Below are positions 1 through 6,294 of a stretch of 8,141 bases of DNA, piece by piece; positions within the stretch are counted from its first letter, which is position 1, and the number at the start of each line of letters is the position of its first letter. The notes under the pieces are model-generated. The model was given only the letters and a program-made list of their open reading frames with translations, was not told where the DNA came from and did no database searches. The stretch lies in assembly GCA_022600335.1 (NCBI GenBank), contig JAHZKN010000144.1, positions 1-8,141 on the forward strand, given 5' to 3'. Both the position numbers and the translations under genes were made by a program. The DNA is from Alphaproteobacteria bacterium. GTDB taxonomy: Bacteria; Pseudomonadota; Alphaproteobacteria; Rhizobiales; Hyphomicrobiaceae.

Positions 1-375
1 TCGCTCTCGCATGCACATTCAGCCGCGCCGTGTGGGCGAACACTGCCAATATTTGATGGCAAGCAGCGGTTTAATTTGACGTTCAAATTTCGCCGGCACG
101 AGGCTTTACCAGCGGGACATAGCACGCACAAACGCCAACGGGGCATTGTTTGTCAGATCAAGTACAAACCTCTTGGTGGTTATGTCGCTAATAAGGACAC
201 ACAAAAGTACGCAGCTGAGAACAACATCGAAATTGCGTTTCGCCCCGTCAATCGCGGCAGCGTTTTGGTGCCCTATCGCCTGACGTTACCCACAGTGATT
301 GGTACAGCGCGCCTTGATCTACGCAAGCTCTCGGGGAGCCCAAGCCGTTCCCGCATTGCTTCAGCGCAAAAATGA
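1..375 (+). CDS. DUF3108 domain protein, C-terminal part (5' end outside window)
   Basis: The frame is open from base 1 to the TGA at 373-375, giving 124 codons, so the gene begins upstream of the window. A TTG at base 76 could be read as a start, but the family-like sequence begins before it. Codons 10-26 read PCGRTLPIFDGKQRFNL, which resembles the 'C-rT-pvFDGr-R-dL' stretch I associate with DUF3108 proteins. It is followed by VCQIKYKPLGGY (about 50-61) and LVPYRLTLPTVIGTARLDL (about 89-107), close to the usual family C-terminus. Members normally carry a signal peptide and are thought to be exported; the molecular function is unknown. Cys11 and Cys51 could form a disulfide in the periplasm (inference). 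A DUF3108 gene directly upstream of this helicase is the arrangement I recall from rhizobia. Family assignment is from recognised motifs, not a search. Confidence 0.8.
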   Translation, partial: SLSHAHSAAPCGRTLPIFDGKQRFNLTFKFRRHEALPAGHSTHKRQRGIVCQIKYKPLGGYVANKDTQKYAAENNIEIAFRPVNRGSVLVPYRLTLPTVIGTARLDLRKLSGSPSRSRIASAQK

Positions 376-410
376 GCCAGAGATACGACAAAATCGCATT
401 TGCAAATTGA

Positions 411-440
411 AAACGGTCAGCGTGCAGCTGACCGTTTTTT
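411..440 (+). terminator. Intrinsic terminator after the DUF3108 gene
   Basis: A perfect 11-bp stem (AAACGGTCAGC at 411-421 with GCTGACCGTTT at 427-437) closes a GTGCA loop and runs into six T residues (435-440). It starts 35 nt after the DUF3108 stop codon. It should separate that transcript from the helicase gene. The A-run on the left side is only four bases (410-413), so activity on the opposite strand would be weaker. Confidence 0.9.
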
Positions 441-460
441 GTGTGGCGGTGGCGTTGCGG

Positions 461-493
461 TTTGCGTACACAGTGGCATTCGTTTTTGCGTAC
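461..493. repeat. Direct repeat TTTGCGTAC x2 upstream of the helicase gene
   Basis: TTTGCGTAC occurs at 461-469 and again at 485-493, a 24-bp period, in the gap between the DUF3108 terminator and the helicase start. This gap (376-613) should hold the helicase promoter, and the repeat could be a regulator site. I cannot pick convincing -35 and -10 boxes. Apart from the terminator, this repeat and the ribosome binding site, I see nothing else in the gap. Confidence 0.35.
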
Positions 494-594
494 TGAAGGC
501 AAGATGCTAATCCGTCATGAAAAGCTTGATCTTAGCCCCCACCAATGCAATGCCATGACCATGGTCACAAGCAATCGCAGACGACTGCGGTTGG

Positions 595-602
595 ATTGAG
601 GA
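595..602 (+). promoter_or_regulatory. Ribosome binding site supporting the helicase start at 614
   Basis: TTGAGGAG at 595-602 contains a GAGGAG core that lies 11 nt before the ATG at 614. The longer in-frame ATG at 545 is preceded by pyrimidine-rich sequence with no Shine-Dalgarno match. This supports starting the protein at 614. Confidence 0.6.
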
Positions 603-613
603 GTGTTCTCGCG

Positions 614-3600
614 ATGGCGGGCGATATGGAATCGCGCATCCGCAATATTACGGCCGTTCTCGGGCCAACCAACACCGGCAAGACTCACCTGGCGATTGAA
701 CGGATGATCGGCCATGACAGTGGCATCATCGGGCTGCCGTTGAGATTGCTTGCGCGCGAAGTCTACGACAAGATCGCTGGCAAAATCGGTGCTGAGCACG
801 TTGCCCTGGTTACAGGCGAAGAAAAGATCAAGCCGGACAAGGCGCGCTACTGGGTTGCAACAGTAGAAGCAATGCCAACCGATCTTGATGTTGAGTTTGT
901 TGCCGTTGATGAAGTTCAGTTGGCAGGCGATCCTGATCGAGGCCACGTCTTCACGGACCGCATTTTACATGCACGGGGAAAATCCGAAACCTTGCTGCTT
1001 GGTGCGCAAACCATGCACGATGCGATCAGTGATTTGATTCCCGGAGCGAACTTTGTTTCCAGACCGCGTCTCTCGCAGCTCAACTACAGTGGACAAAAAA
1101 AGATCACGCGCATTCCTGCGCGCTCCGCGGTCATTGCGTTTTCTGCGAGTGAAGTTTATGCCATTGCCGAACTGATCCGGAGACAACGTGGCGGCACGGC
1201 CGTTGTACTCGGTGCGTTGTCCCCAAGAACGCGCAATGCACAGGTCGACCTATATCAATCGGGGGAAGTTGACTTCTTGGTGGCAACAGATGCCATCGGT
1301 ATGGGGCTCAACTTGGACGTCGACCATGTCGCATTCTCATCGTTGCGCAAGTTTGACGGTGCGCAGCACCGCGATTTACTGCCCGCGGAACTTGGCCAGA
1401 TTGCCGGCCGTGCTGGGCGACATATGAACGATGGAACATTTGGCGTTACAGGTGATTGTCCAACGCTCGATCCGGAGTTGGTAGAAAGACTTGAATCGCA
1501 CGCATTTGATAGCGTGCGCATGCTGCAGTGGCGCAATCGTTTTCTTGATTTTTCAAGTCTCACAAAACTCAAAGACAGTTTGCGTGAGGCGCCAACCGAA
1601 GCTCGCCTGGCTCGCGCGCGATCGGCGGACGATGAATTGGCGCTGGAGGCGCTGTCTCGTGATGAAGAAATACTTGTGCTGGCTTCAGAGCCTGGCGCAG
1701 TCGACAAGCTATGGGATGTTTGCCAGATCCCCGATTATCGGAAGATTTCGCATCAAAATCACGCTGAACTTGTTGGCCAAATTTTTAAGTTTATCACCGG
1801 TGAGACGGAAGTTGTTCCTGAAGACTGGTTTGCCGAGCAAGTTGCGTTCTCCGACCGCGTCGATGGGGACATCGACACATTATCAACGCGGCTCGCCCAC
1901 ATCAGAACCTGGACCTATGTTTCCAATCGCACAGCGTGGCTCAAAGATCCGGCACACTGGCAGGGCCGGACGCGTGACATCGAGGACCGGCTGTCAGACG
2001 CGTTGCATGAACGGCTGACGCAGCGTTTTGTGGATGAGCGCACCAGCGCACTGATGCGCGGCATGCGTGACAAAGCCGAACTTTCAGCCGAGATCGGCGA
2101 AGATGGATCTATCCTCGTTGAAAACCATCCGGTTGGGCGATTGCAAGGTTTTTGCTTCCATCCGGAAGGCCAAACCGATGATATTCACGGCCGCACAGCA
2201 CGTGGAGCGGCGGCTCAGGTGTTGTCGCGAGAGCTTGCACTACGTGTGCGCCGGGTCGTGGCGGCTCCGTCAGACGCTTTTTCGCTTGATCAAAATGGCA
2301 GTATTCTATGGCGCAGCGAGTCAATTGCGCAGCTGGAGAGAGGTGAAGATCCACTCAAGCCCTCTATGACCATTTTGTGCGATGAACATCTGTCAGCTGC
2401 GGAACGCGACAAAATTAAAGCGCGGCTGGAGACTTGGTTGAACGAAACAATAAACGACAAGCTTAAGCCCTTAATCGCTGCCTCTACAGCCGATGACATA
2501 GATGGGCTGGCGAAAGGTGTTGCTTTTCAATTGCGAGAGGGTCTGGGCACACTGCGCCGTGAAGACGTGGCCAGTGAGATTAAGAACTTAGATCAAAAAG
2601 CGCGGGCGCAATTGCGTAAGCACGGTGTTCGTTTCGGCGCCTTCAACATTTACTTTCCAGTCCTGCTCAAGCCAGCTCCAGCGCATCTTACAAGTGTGCT
2701 CTGGATGTTGAAAAACTCTGGCGAGACGAAGCTTGATCGTCGCGCGTTGCCGAAGTTGCCGCGTGCGGGACTGACATCGGTTGCCGCTGATACTGTGATA
2801 CCCGAGGCGTACTATCGCGCATATGGGTATCACGTCTGTGGACCGCGGGCGCTGCGCATCGATATCCTTGAGCGGCTGGCGGATCTCATTCGACCTTTGG
2901 TCGCCTGGCGTCAGAAATCGGACTCTCAGGAGGCACCGCCAAACGGTGCCAGCGGGGATGGCGGCTTTACTGCTACGCCAGATATGATGTCGATCCTCGG
3001 CTGTTCAGCCGAGGAGCTAGGGGCAACATTGAGAGCGCTTGGCTTTGAGTCGGAGCGCCGGCCGAAGTCCAACGTGCCACTCGCACAAGAATCCAAACCA
3101 GATCAAAACAGTGTGACCGCGGAACTCAAAACCGATGTGTCACAAATGTCTGAAGGCGGTGCCACAGCGCCAGCCACGGTAACAGAGGCCATGCCGACTG
3201 TGGCACCGGACACGTCAGCAGCGAGCCTGGAGACATCTGTAGAACCAGAACCGGATGGCACCGAGAGCCAAGCTGCTGCGGAATCCAGTGCACCAAACGC
3301 AGAGCGCTCCGCACCAGATGCCAAAGACGATGATTTTGAAGATGTGTGGCGCCCGGTGCGCCGTCATCGTCCGCGTCGTCGTACGGGGCATGCACGTCAG
3401 GGAGGTGGTGACGGCAAAGGATCAGCTAACAACGCCGCTGACACCACGGCCTCCGAACGGTCCAGAAAAACAGATGAGGGACGTAAAAGCGTTGATCGTC
3501 GCGCCAGCAAGCCAAATCGCGATGGAGCACAGCGGAATGGCTTGCCGCATGGCAAATCGCAGCACGGTAAGCAACACGATGGAAAGCCCCACCGCGGCAA

Positions 3601-3751
3601 ACCGCGATCTGGTAAATCGAGCCCACGGAGTAAGGGTCCAAAGGTGCATCACTCTGCTCCACCGAGATCTGAGACATCTGATGCGAGTTCGCCGTTTGCG
3701 GCGCTCTCCGGCCTGCGCGCTGAGCTTGAAAAGAGCCGCAAAGGAAGCTAG
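614..3751 (+). CDS. SUV3-like DExH-box RNA helicase with long charged C-terminal tail
   Basis: The protein has 1045 residues from the ATG at 614. An in-frame ATG at 545 would add 23 residues that look unlike the family, and the ATG at 626 is also possible. Superfamily 2 motifs are clear: Walker A GPTNTGKT (17-24), DEVQ motif II (99-102), LLGAQT (about 128-133), ATDAIGMGLNL motif V (224-234) and QIAGRAGR motif VI (262-269). DEVQ together with GPTNTGKT is typical of the SUV3 family, whose mitochondrial members unwind RNA for degradation. Rhizobial homologues are sometimes labelled MgpS. Residues from about 820 to 908 are rich in Ala, Ser, Thr, Glu and Asp. From about 911 to the end the tail is strongly basic, with VRRHRPRRR and a run of GK steps separated by His, Pro, Arg and Ser. 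All visible ATPase motifs are intact. The S4 gene follows 65 nt after the stop. RNA unwinding is inferred from the family; the tail probably binds nucleic acid. Confidence 0.93.
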   Translation: MAGDMESRIRNITAVLGPTNTGKTHLAIERMIGHDSGIIGLPLRLLAREVYDKIAGKIGAEHVALVTGEEKIKPDKARYWVATVEAMPTDLDVEFVAVDEVQLAGDPDRGHVFTDRILHARGKSETLLLGAQTMHDAISDLIPGANFVSRPRLSQLNYSGQKKITRIPARSAVIAFSASEVYAIAELIRRQRGGTAVVLGALSPRTRNAQVDLYQSGEVDFLVATDAIGMGLNLDVDHVAFSSLRKFDGAQHRDLLPAELGQIAGRAGRHMNDGTFGVTGDCPTLDPELVERLESHAFDSVRMLQWRNRFLDFSSLTKLKDSLREAPTEARLARARSADDELALEALSRDEEILVLASEPGAVDKLWDVCQIPDYRKISHQNHAELVGQIFKFITGETEVVPEDWFAEQVAFSDRVDGDIDTLSTRLAHIRTWTYVSNRTAWLKDPAHWQGRTRDIEDRLSDALHERLTQRFVDERTSALMRGMRDKAELSAEIGEDGSILVENHPVGRLQGFCFHPEGQTDDIHGRTARGAAAQVLSRELALRVRRVVAAPSDAFSLDQNGSILWRSESIAQLERGEDPLKPSMTILCDEHLSAAERDKIKARLETWLNETINDKLKPLIAASTADDIDGLAKGVAFQLREGLGTLRREDVASEIKNLDQKARAQLRKHGVRFGAFNIYFPVLLKPAPAHLTSVLWMLKNSGETKLDRRALPKLPRAGLTSVAADTVIPEAYYRAYGYHVCGPRALRIDILERLADLIRPLVAWRQKSDSQEAPPNGASGDGGFTATPDMMSILGCSAEELGATLRALGFESERRPKSNVPLAQESKPDQNSVTAELKTDVSQMSEGGATAPATVTEAMPTVAPDTSAASLETSVEPEPDGTESQAAAESSAPNAERSAPDAKDDDFEDVWRPVRRHRPRRRTGHARQGGGDGKGSANNAADTTASERSRKTDEGRKSVDRRASKPNRDGAQRNGLPHGKSQHGKQHDGKPHRGKPRSGKSSPRSKGPKVHHSAPPRSETSDASSPFAALSGLRAELEKSRKGS

Positions 3752-3807
3752 CGCTTTTTCGCGCATCAGATCTTCTTTGGACCCAAAACGCGATCAATCG
3801 AGATTTC

Positions 3808-3811
3808 AGGG
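3808..3811 (+). promoter_or_regulatory. Ribosome binding site that decides the S4 gene start
   Basis: AGGG at 3808-3811 sits 5 nt before the ATG at 3817. An alternative GTG start at 3811 would overlap this motif and leave no room for a ribosome binding site, so 3817 is preferred. Confidence 0.55.
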
Positions 3812-3816
3812 TGGCT

Positions 3817-4212
3817 ATGAGCGATAGGGTCCAGCGGATCGACAAATGGCTGTGGTTTGCTCGCATCGCCAAGACGCGGACTTTAGCTGCCGGATTTGTC
3901 TCTTCCGGGCGCATTCGTATCAACCGCGTCAAAATTACCAAACCAAGCGCTGTTGTGCGCCCCGGCGACGTGATTACGTCTGCCATTGGACGCCGCGTAC
4001 GGGTCATTAAGGTCGTCGAAATCGGCTCGCGGCGTGGACCGGCCCCAGAGGCCATGGGTCTTTATGAGGATTTGACACCGCCGCCAGACACCCCCATCTC
4101 TGAGATCGGACAGCGACGGTGCGATTCGGCTTTTGGTGCCCGAGCTCCCGGGATGGGGCGGCCGACGAAGCGGGATCGACGGTTGATCGACCGCTGGCGG
4201 AGCCGAGGCTAG
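3817..4212 (+). CDS. S4-domain RNA-binding protein, Hsp15/HslR-like
   Basis: The product has 131 residues. The N-terminus RIDKWLWFARIAKTRTLA, then SGRIRINRVKITKPSAVVRPGDVIT, is the classic S4 fold seen in Hsp15 (HslR) and pseudouridine synthases: a helical K/R-rich start, the R-I-N-R turn and the P-G-D turn. About residues 5-65 form this domain. The conserved stretches RRGPAPEA and LYEDLTPPP follow, and then the basic C-terminal signature GRPTKRDRR (about 114-122), as in alphaproteobacterial members. No enzymatic domain is attached, so it should act purely as an RNA binder. E. coli Hsp15 rescues stalled 50S subunits carrying nascent chains, but the same role here is only inferred. It lies 65 nt after the helicase with no terminator between, which suggests co-transcription and a joint RNA-related role. 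The length is normal for the family. Confidence 0.9.
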   Translation: MSDRVQRIDKWLWFARIAKTRTLAAGFVSSGRIRINRVKITKPSAVVRPGDVITSAIGRRVRVIKVVEIGSRRGPAPEAMGLYEDLTPPPDTPISEIGQRRCDSAFGARAPGMGRPTKRDRRLIDRWRSRG

Positions 4213-4242
4213 CAACGAGATCTTGTGCCTGGAATGGGGCTT

Positions 4243-4311
4243 GCGAACGCGACTTAGGTCCGCTTGTGTGCCGTCAAATCGGCGATCGAAAGGTTCGCAG
4301 GGAAGCGGACC
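4243..4311 (+). other. Inverted repeats in the S4-fdxA gap (possible fdxA leader structure)
   Basis: GGTCCGCTT (4257-4265) is a perfect 9-bp complement of AAGCGGACC (4303-4311), across a 37-nt loop. A second pair, GCGAAC (4243-4248) with GTTCGC (4293-4298), crosses it, so the two helices must either be alternatives or form a pseudoknot. The structure ends 32 nt before the fdxA ATG. No T-run follows, so it does not look like an intrinsic terminator. A regulatory role is only a possibility. Confidence 0.4.
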
Positions 4312-4343
4312 CGAAAAGTTGAAAGAATTGGACTGCAAAAAAT

Positions 4344-4682
4344 ATGACCTACATCGTCAATGAGAACTGCATAAAGTGCAAATACACCGATTGCGTCGAA
4401 GTCTGCCCGGTCGACTGCTTCTACGAAGGCGACAACATGTTGGTCATACACCCTGATGAATGCATCGACTGCGGCGTGTGTGAGCCGGAATGTCCGGTCG
4501 AGGCGATTAAACCGGACACTGAGCCAGGCGCGGATCGATGGTTGGACCTCAATCGAGACTATTCGGAGAAGTGGCCCAATATAACTGCGAAGAAAGCCGC
4601 TCCAGCGGATGCAGATGATCACAAAGATACCAAGAATAAATTTGAAAAATATTTTTCAGCAGAGCCCGGTGAAGGCGATTAA
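4344..4682 (+). CDS. fdxA: Seven-iron ferredoxin FdxA ([3Fe-4S] plus [4Fe-4S])
   Basis: The protein has 112 residues and closely resembles Azotobacter ferredoxin I: it begins [20 protein letters not shown] and continues with CPVDCFYEG and [12 protein letters not shown]. By alignment to that protein, Cys9, Cys17, Cys21 and Cys50 should bind the [3Fe-4S] cluster. Cys25, Cys40, Cys43 and Cys46 should bind the [4Fe-4S] cluster, and Cys12 is the extra free cysteine. All ligands are present. The C-terminal half (from about 60) is charged and cluster-free, as usual for this family. It is a soluble, low-potential one-electron carrier; its partner enzymes cannot be told from this window. The ATG is preceded by only a weak purine-rich site. 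The S4 gene ends 131 nt upstream. No terminator is seen after the stop, so read-through towards carD is possible. Confidence 0.95.
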   Translation: MTYIVNENCIKCKYTDCVEVCPVDCFYEGDNMLVIHPDECIDCGVCEPECPVEAIKPDTEPGADRWLDLNRDYSEKWPNITAKKAAPADADDHKDTKNKFEKYFSAEPGEGD

Positions 4683-4704
4683 GAAATTTATACTTAGTCT
4701 ATTC

Positions 4705-4726
4705 TAGATCTCCTCAATAGATCTCC
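4705..4726. repeat. Direct repeat TAGATCTCC x2 after fdxA
   Basis: TAGATCTCC occurs at 4705-4713 and 4718-4726, a 13-bp period. Each copy contains the palindrome AGATCT, so the pair can also form a 6-bp stem with a 7-nt loop. No T-run follows, so it is a poor candidate for a fdxA terminator. Function unknown. Confidence 0.35.
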
Positions 4727-4823
4727 CGGTTTTCCAACCTGAATACATGCAAAGTTAATGTTATTCTTTAAGCCCTGCGACACCTTTAACTGGTAACCCC
4801 CCTTTATATTTCATGAAGATTGT

Positions 4824-4841
4824 GTTACATAGAAGTTACAT
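4824..4841. promoter_or_regulatory. 11-bp-period direct repeat GTTACAT-N4-GTTACAT, possible regulator site
   Basis: Two identical GTTACAT heptamers (4824-4830 and 4835-4841) are separated by AGAA, giving one helical turn between copies. Seven-plus-four spacing is how OmpR/PhoB-type response regulators bind as tandem dimers. The heptamer differs from the CTGTCAT Pho box at three of seven positions, so PhoB itself is not claimed. The site lies about 320 nt upstream of carD. Confidence 0.35.
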
Positions 4842-4855
4842 GGGCGAAGCGAAAC

Positions 4856-4911
4856 ATCTCCGAGGTCTCATTAGGTCTTGATTGATCTTGAGACGTGGCA
4901 ACTGCGGAGAT
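4856..4911 (+). repeat. Nested inverted repeat upstream of carD
   Basis: ATCTCCG (4856-4862) complements CGGAGAT (4905-4911). Inside it, GTCTCA (4865-4870) complements TGAGAC (4889-4894). Together they can form a two-tier hairpin with an 18-nt apical loop and an asymmetric internal loop. It opens the structured half of the 479-nt gap before carD. It could be RNA structure or a protein-binding palindrome. Confidence 0.4.
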
Positions 4912-4926
4912 CAGGTTGCGAAATAA

Positions 4927-5129
4927 CTATCGATACAAGGCGATAGGGCAAACAGAGGCGCAACTAGTCCACTGACAGATGGTGAAAGGGTGCGAACCGG
5001 AGCAATGTCGGTCGAGCCCGTGCGCCAGCCGGAAATGCCTGGAACGGGGGGCCTCCTTCCGTGCCGGGCTGATTTGTGACGAAAGCCTCCTCGTGGGGGT
5101 GTGTTGGTGCCGCGGGCATGTGGCGGCAC
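4927..5129 (+). other. Candidate structured RNA or 5' leader before carD
   Basis: This GC-rich stretch follows an AT-rich one and shows no credible gene. By eye it can form hairpins at 4927-4946 (6 bp) and 4996-5012 (4 bp). It can also form a three-way junction closed by AGCCCG/CGGGCT (5015-5020 with 5065-5070), with arms 5025-5042 (4 bp) and 5044-5062 (8 bp including two G-U pairs). Further hairpins lie at 5086-5099 (5 bp) and 5107-5129 (GTGCCGC/GCGGCAC, 7 bp). It ends 32 nt before the carD ATG. It matches no riboswitch or RNA family I recognise. It may be a long carD leader, a separate small RNA, or chance pairing in GC-rich DNA. Confidence 0.4.
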
Positions 5130-5161
5130 GCGTAACTTAGTTAGAGTGGGACGAAACATAA

Positions 5162-6277
5162 ATGGCTGAGAAGAAGCAAAAGGCAAAAACGGCGGCCAAG
5201 AAGGTCACCGGCAAAGCGGCGGCGGCTAAGCGGAGTGCGACCAAATCGTCAGCCCGCAAAGCGACCACGACGCGGTCGGCTGGCTCGGCAAAGTCGGCTG
5301 CCAGGTCGGGATCGGCTGCAGCTAAGAAAGCTGCGGCGACCAAGGCCACCAAGGCGAAGGCTACCAAGGCGTCCTCAGCAGCAAAAACATCGACAAAGAA
5401 AGCTGTGAGCAAGCCCGCAGCGAAGGCCAAAGCTAAGGCTGTTGCCAAGAAGCCGGCTACAAAGACCGCCGCGAAGACCGCGGCCGCCAAAACAGCGGCG
5501 AAAGCAAAGTCGACAGCGACAAAGAAAGCTTCGGTGAAAGCAGCGATGAAAGCGGCGGCGGCCAAGATTGCGGCCGCTTCAGCAGCAAAGGCTGCAAAAA
5601 CGAAAGCCAAGGCCAAGCCAGTGGCAGCTCCCAAGGCAACTGCAAAGTCTGCTGTCAAACCCGCGGTCGCGACGAAAGCTGCGGCAAAGGCTGCTGCACC
5701 TGCGTTAGATAAAAAGAAAAAGCCTGCCAACCAGAAGCATGGATTCAAGATCAACGAGTTCGTTGTCTATCCAGCTCACGGTGTCGGCAAGATCATTGGC
5801 ATCGAAGAGCAAGAAATCGCCGGTATGGCGCTTGAGCTGTTCGTGATCAATTTTGAAAAAGAAAAACTGACGCTGCGCGTGCCAACCGGAAAGTTGGAAA
5901 GTGTGGGCATGCGAAAGTTGGCAGGTGATGAGCTTGTCAAAAAAGCTATGGAGACGCTAAAAGGCCGGGCCCGCGTCAAGCGGACCATGTGGTCACGGCG
6001 CGCTCAGGAATATATTGCCAAGATCAATTCTGGCGATCTGATTTCTATCGCTGAAGTTGTGCGTGACTTGTATCGGTCTGAAGCTCAACCAGAGCAGTCT
6101 TATTCTGAGCGCCAGCTCTATGAAGATGCACTGGACCGGATGGCACGTGAGCTAGCTGCTGTTGAGAAGCTGGACGAGCGTGGTGCTGTGCAACGCATCA
6201 CTGAGGTGTTGTCCAAAAGCGCCCGTGGCCGACGTTTAGCTGAAGAAAGTGAAACGGCAGCAGCATCTGCGGCGTAA
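5162..6277 (+). CDS. carD: CarD/CdnL-family transcription regulator with histone-H1-like N-terminal extension
   Basis: The protein has 371 residues in two parts. Residues 1-190 are almost entirely Ala and Lys with some Ser, Thr, Pro, Val and Arg. I find only two acidic residues there (Glu3, Asp183) and no aromatic residue before Phe195. The composition recalls histone H1 tails, AlgP and Bordetella BpH1. Residues from about 193 form a complete CarD module: FVVYPAHGVGKIIGIE starts the Tudor-like domain that binds the RNA polymerase beta subunit. MWSRRAQEY (276-284) matches NWSRRYKAN of Mycobacterium tuberculosis CarD, placing Trp277 at the position that wedges the upstream edge of the -10 element. 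EVVRDLYR (298-305) is also conserved. The family stabilises open promoter complexes, often at rRNA genes. Typical members are about 160-200 residues, so the extension is notable. The ATG at 5162 has a modest GGGACG site about 11 nt upstream; Met129 is the only internal Met in the tail. A terminator follows. Confidence 0.93.
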   Translation: MAEKKQKAKTAAKKVTGKAAAAKRSATKSSARKATTTRSAGSAKSAARSGSAAAKKAAATKATKAKATKASSAAKTSTKKAVSKPAAKAKAKAVAKKPATKTAAKTAAAKTAAKAKSTATKKASVKAAMKAAAAKIAAASAAKAAKTKAKAKPVAAPKATAKSAVKPAVATKAAAKAAAPALDKKKKPANQKHGFKINEFVVYPAHGVGKIIGIEEQEIAGMALELFVINFEKEKLTLRVPTGKLESVGMRKLAGDELVKKAMETLKGRARVKRTMWSRRAQEYIAKINSGDLISIAEVVRDLYRSEAQPEQSYSERQLYEDALDRMARELAAVEKLDERGAVQRITEVLSKSARGRRLAEESETAAASAA

Positions 6278-6294
6278 GCCTGCTTTAAATGCTA

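Noticed and set aside
545..613. Extra N-terminal 23 residues of the helicase from the ATG at 545
   Set aside because: There is no ribosome binding site at 545, the residues do not resemble family N-termini, and a GAGGAG site precedes the ATG at 614.
3255..3827. 190-codon open frame overlapping the helicase tail
   Set aside because: It is a second frame of the low-complexity, GC-rich helicase tail, has no recognisable domain, and runs into the S4 gene start.
3426..4055. 209-codon open frame on the - strand across the helicase end and S4 gene
   Set aside because: It is antisense to two well-supported genes and shows no domain; composition explains it.
4976..5012. Short strings resembling RNase P RNA (GGTGAAAGGGTGCG and CCGGAGCAA)
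   Set aside because: They are adjacent, whereas in RNase P RNA they are far apart, and the hallmark GAGGAAAGTCC and ACAGAAA segments are missing.
4981..5070. Possible cobalamin riboswitch or signal recognition particle RNA
   Set aside because: The B12 box and the GGCTGCCCCCGCAACTG core are absent, and so is the 4.5S GGTCCGGAAGGAAGCAGCC loop. Only short GC-rich likeness remains.
5071..5085. Hammerhead-like CTGAT...GACGAAA string
   Set aside because: There is no room for stem II between the two core parts, and no matching stems I and III.
4911..5186. 91-codon open frame on the - strand in the fdxA-carD gap
   Set aside because: It overlaps the carD start and its ribosome binding site, and has no recognisable motif; the region is better explained as structured leader.
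5137..5754. 205-codon Ala/Phe/Val-rich open frame on the - strand, looking like a membrane protein
   Set aside because: It is the antisense image of the Ala/Lys repeats of CarD, where Lys codons read as Phe or Leu; the hydrophobicity is an artefact.
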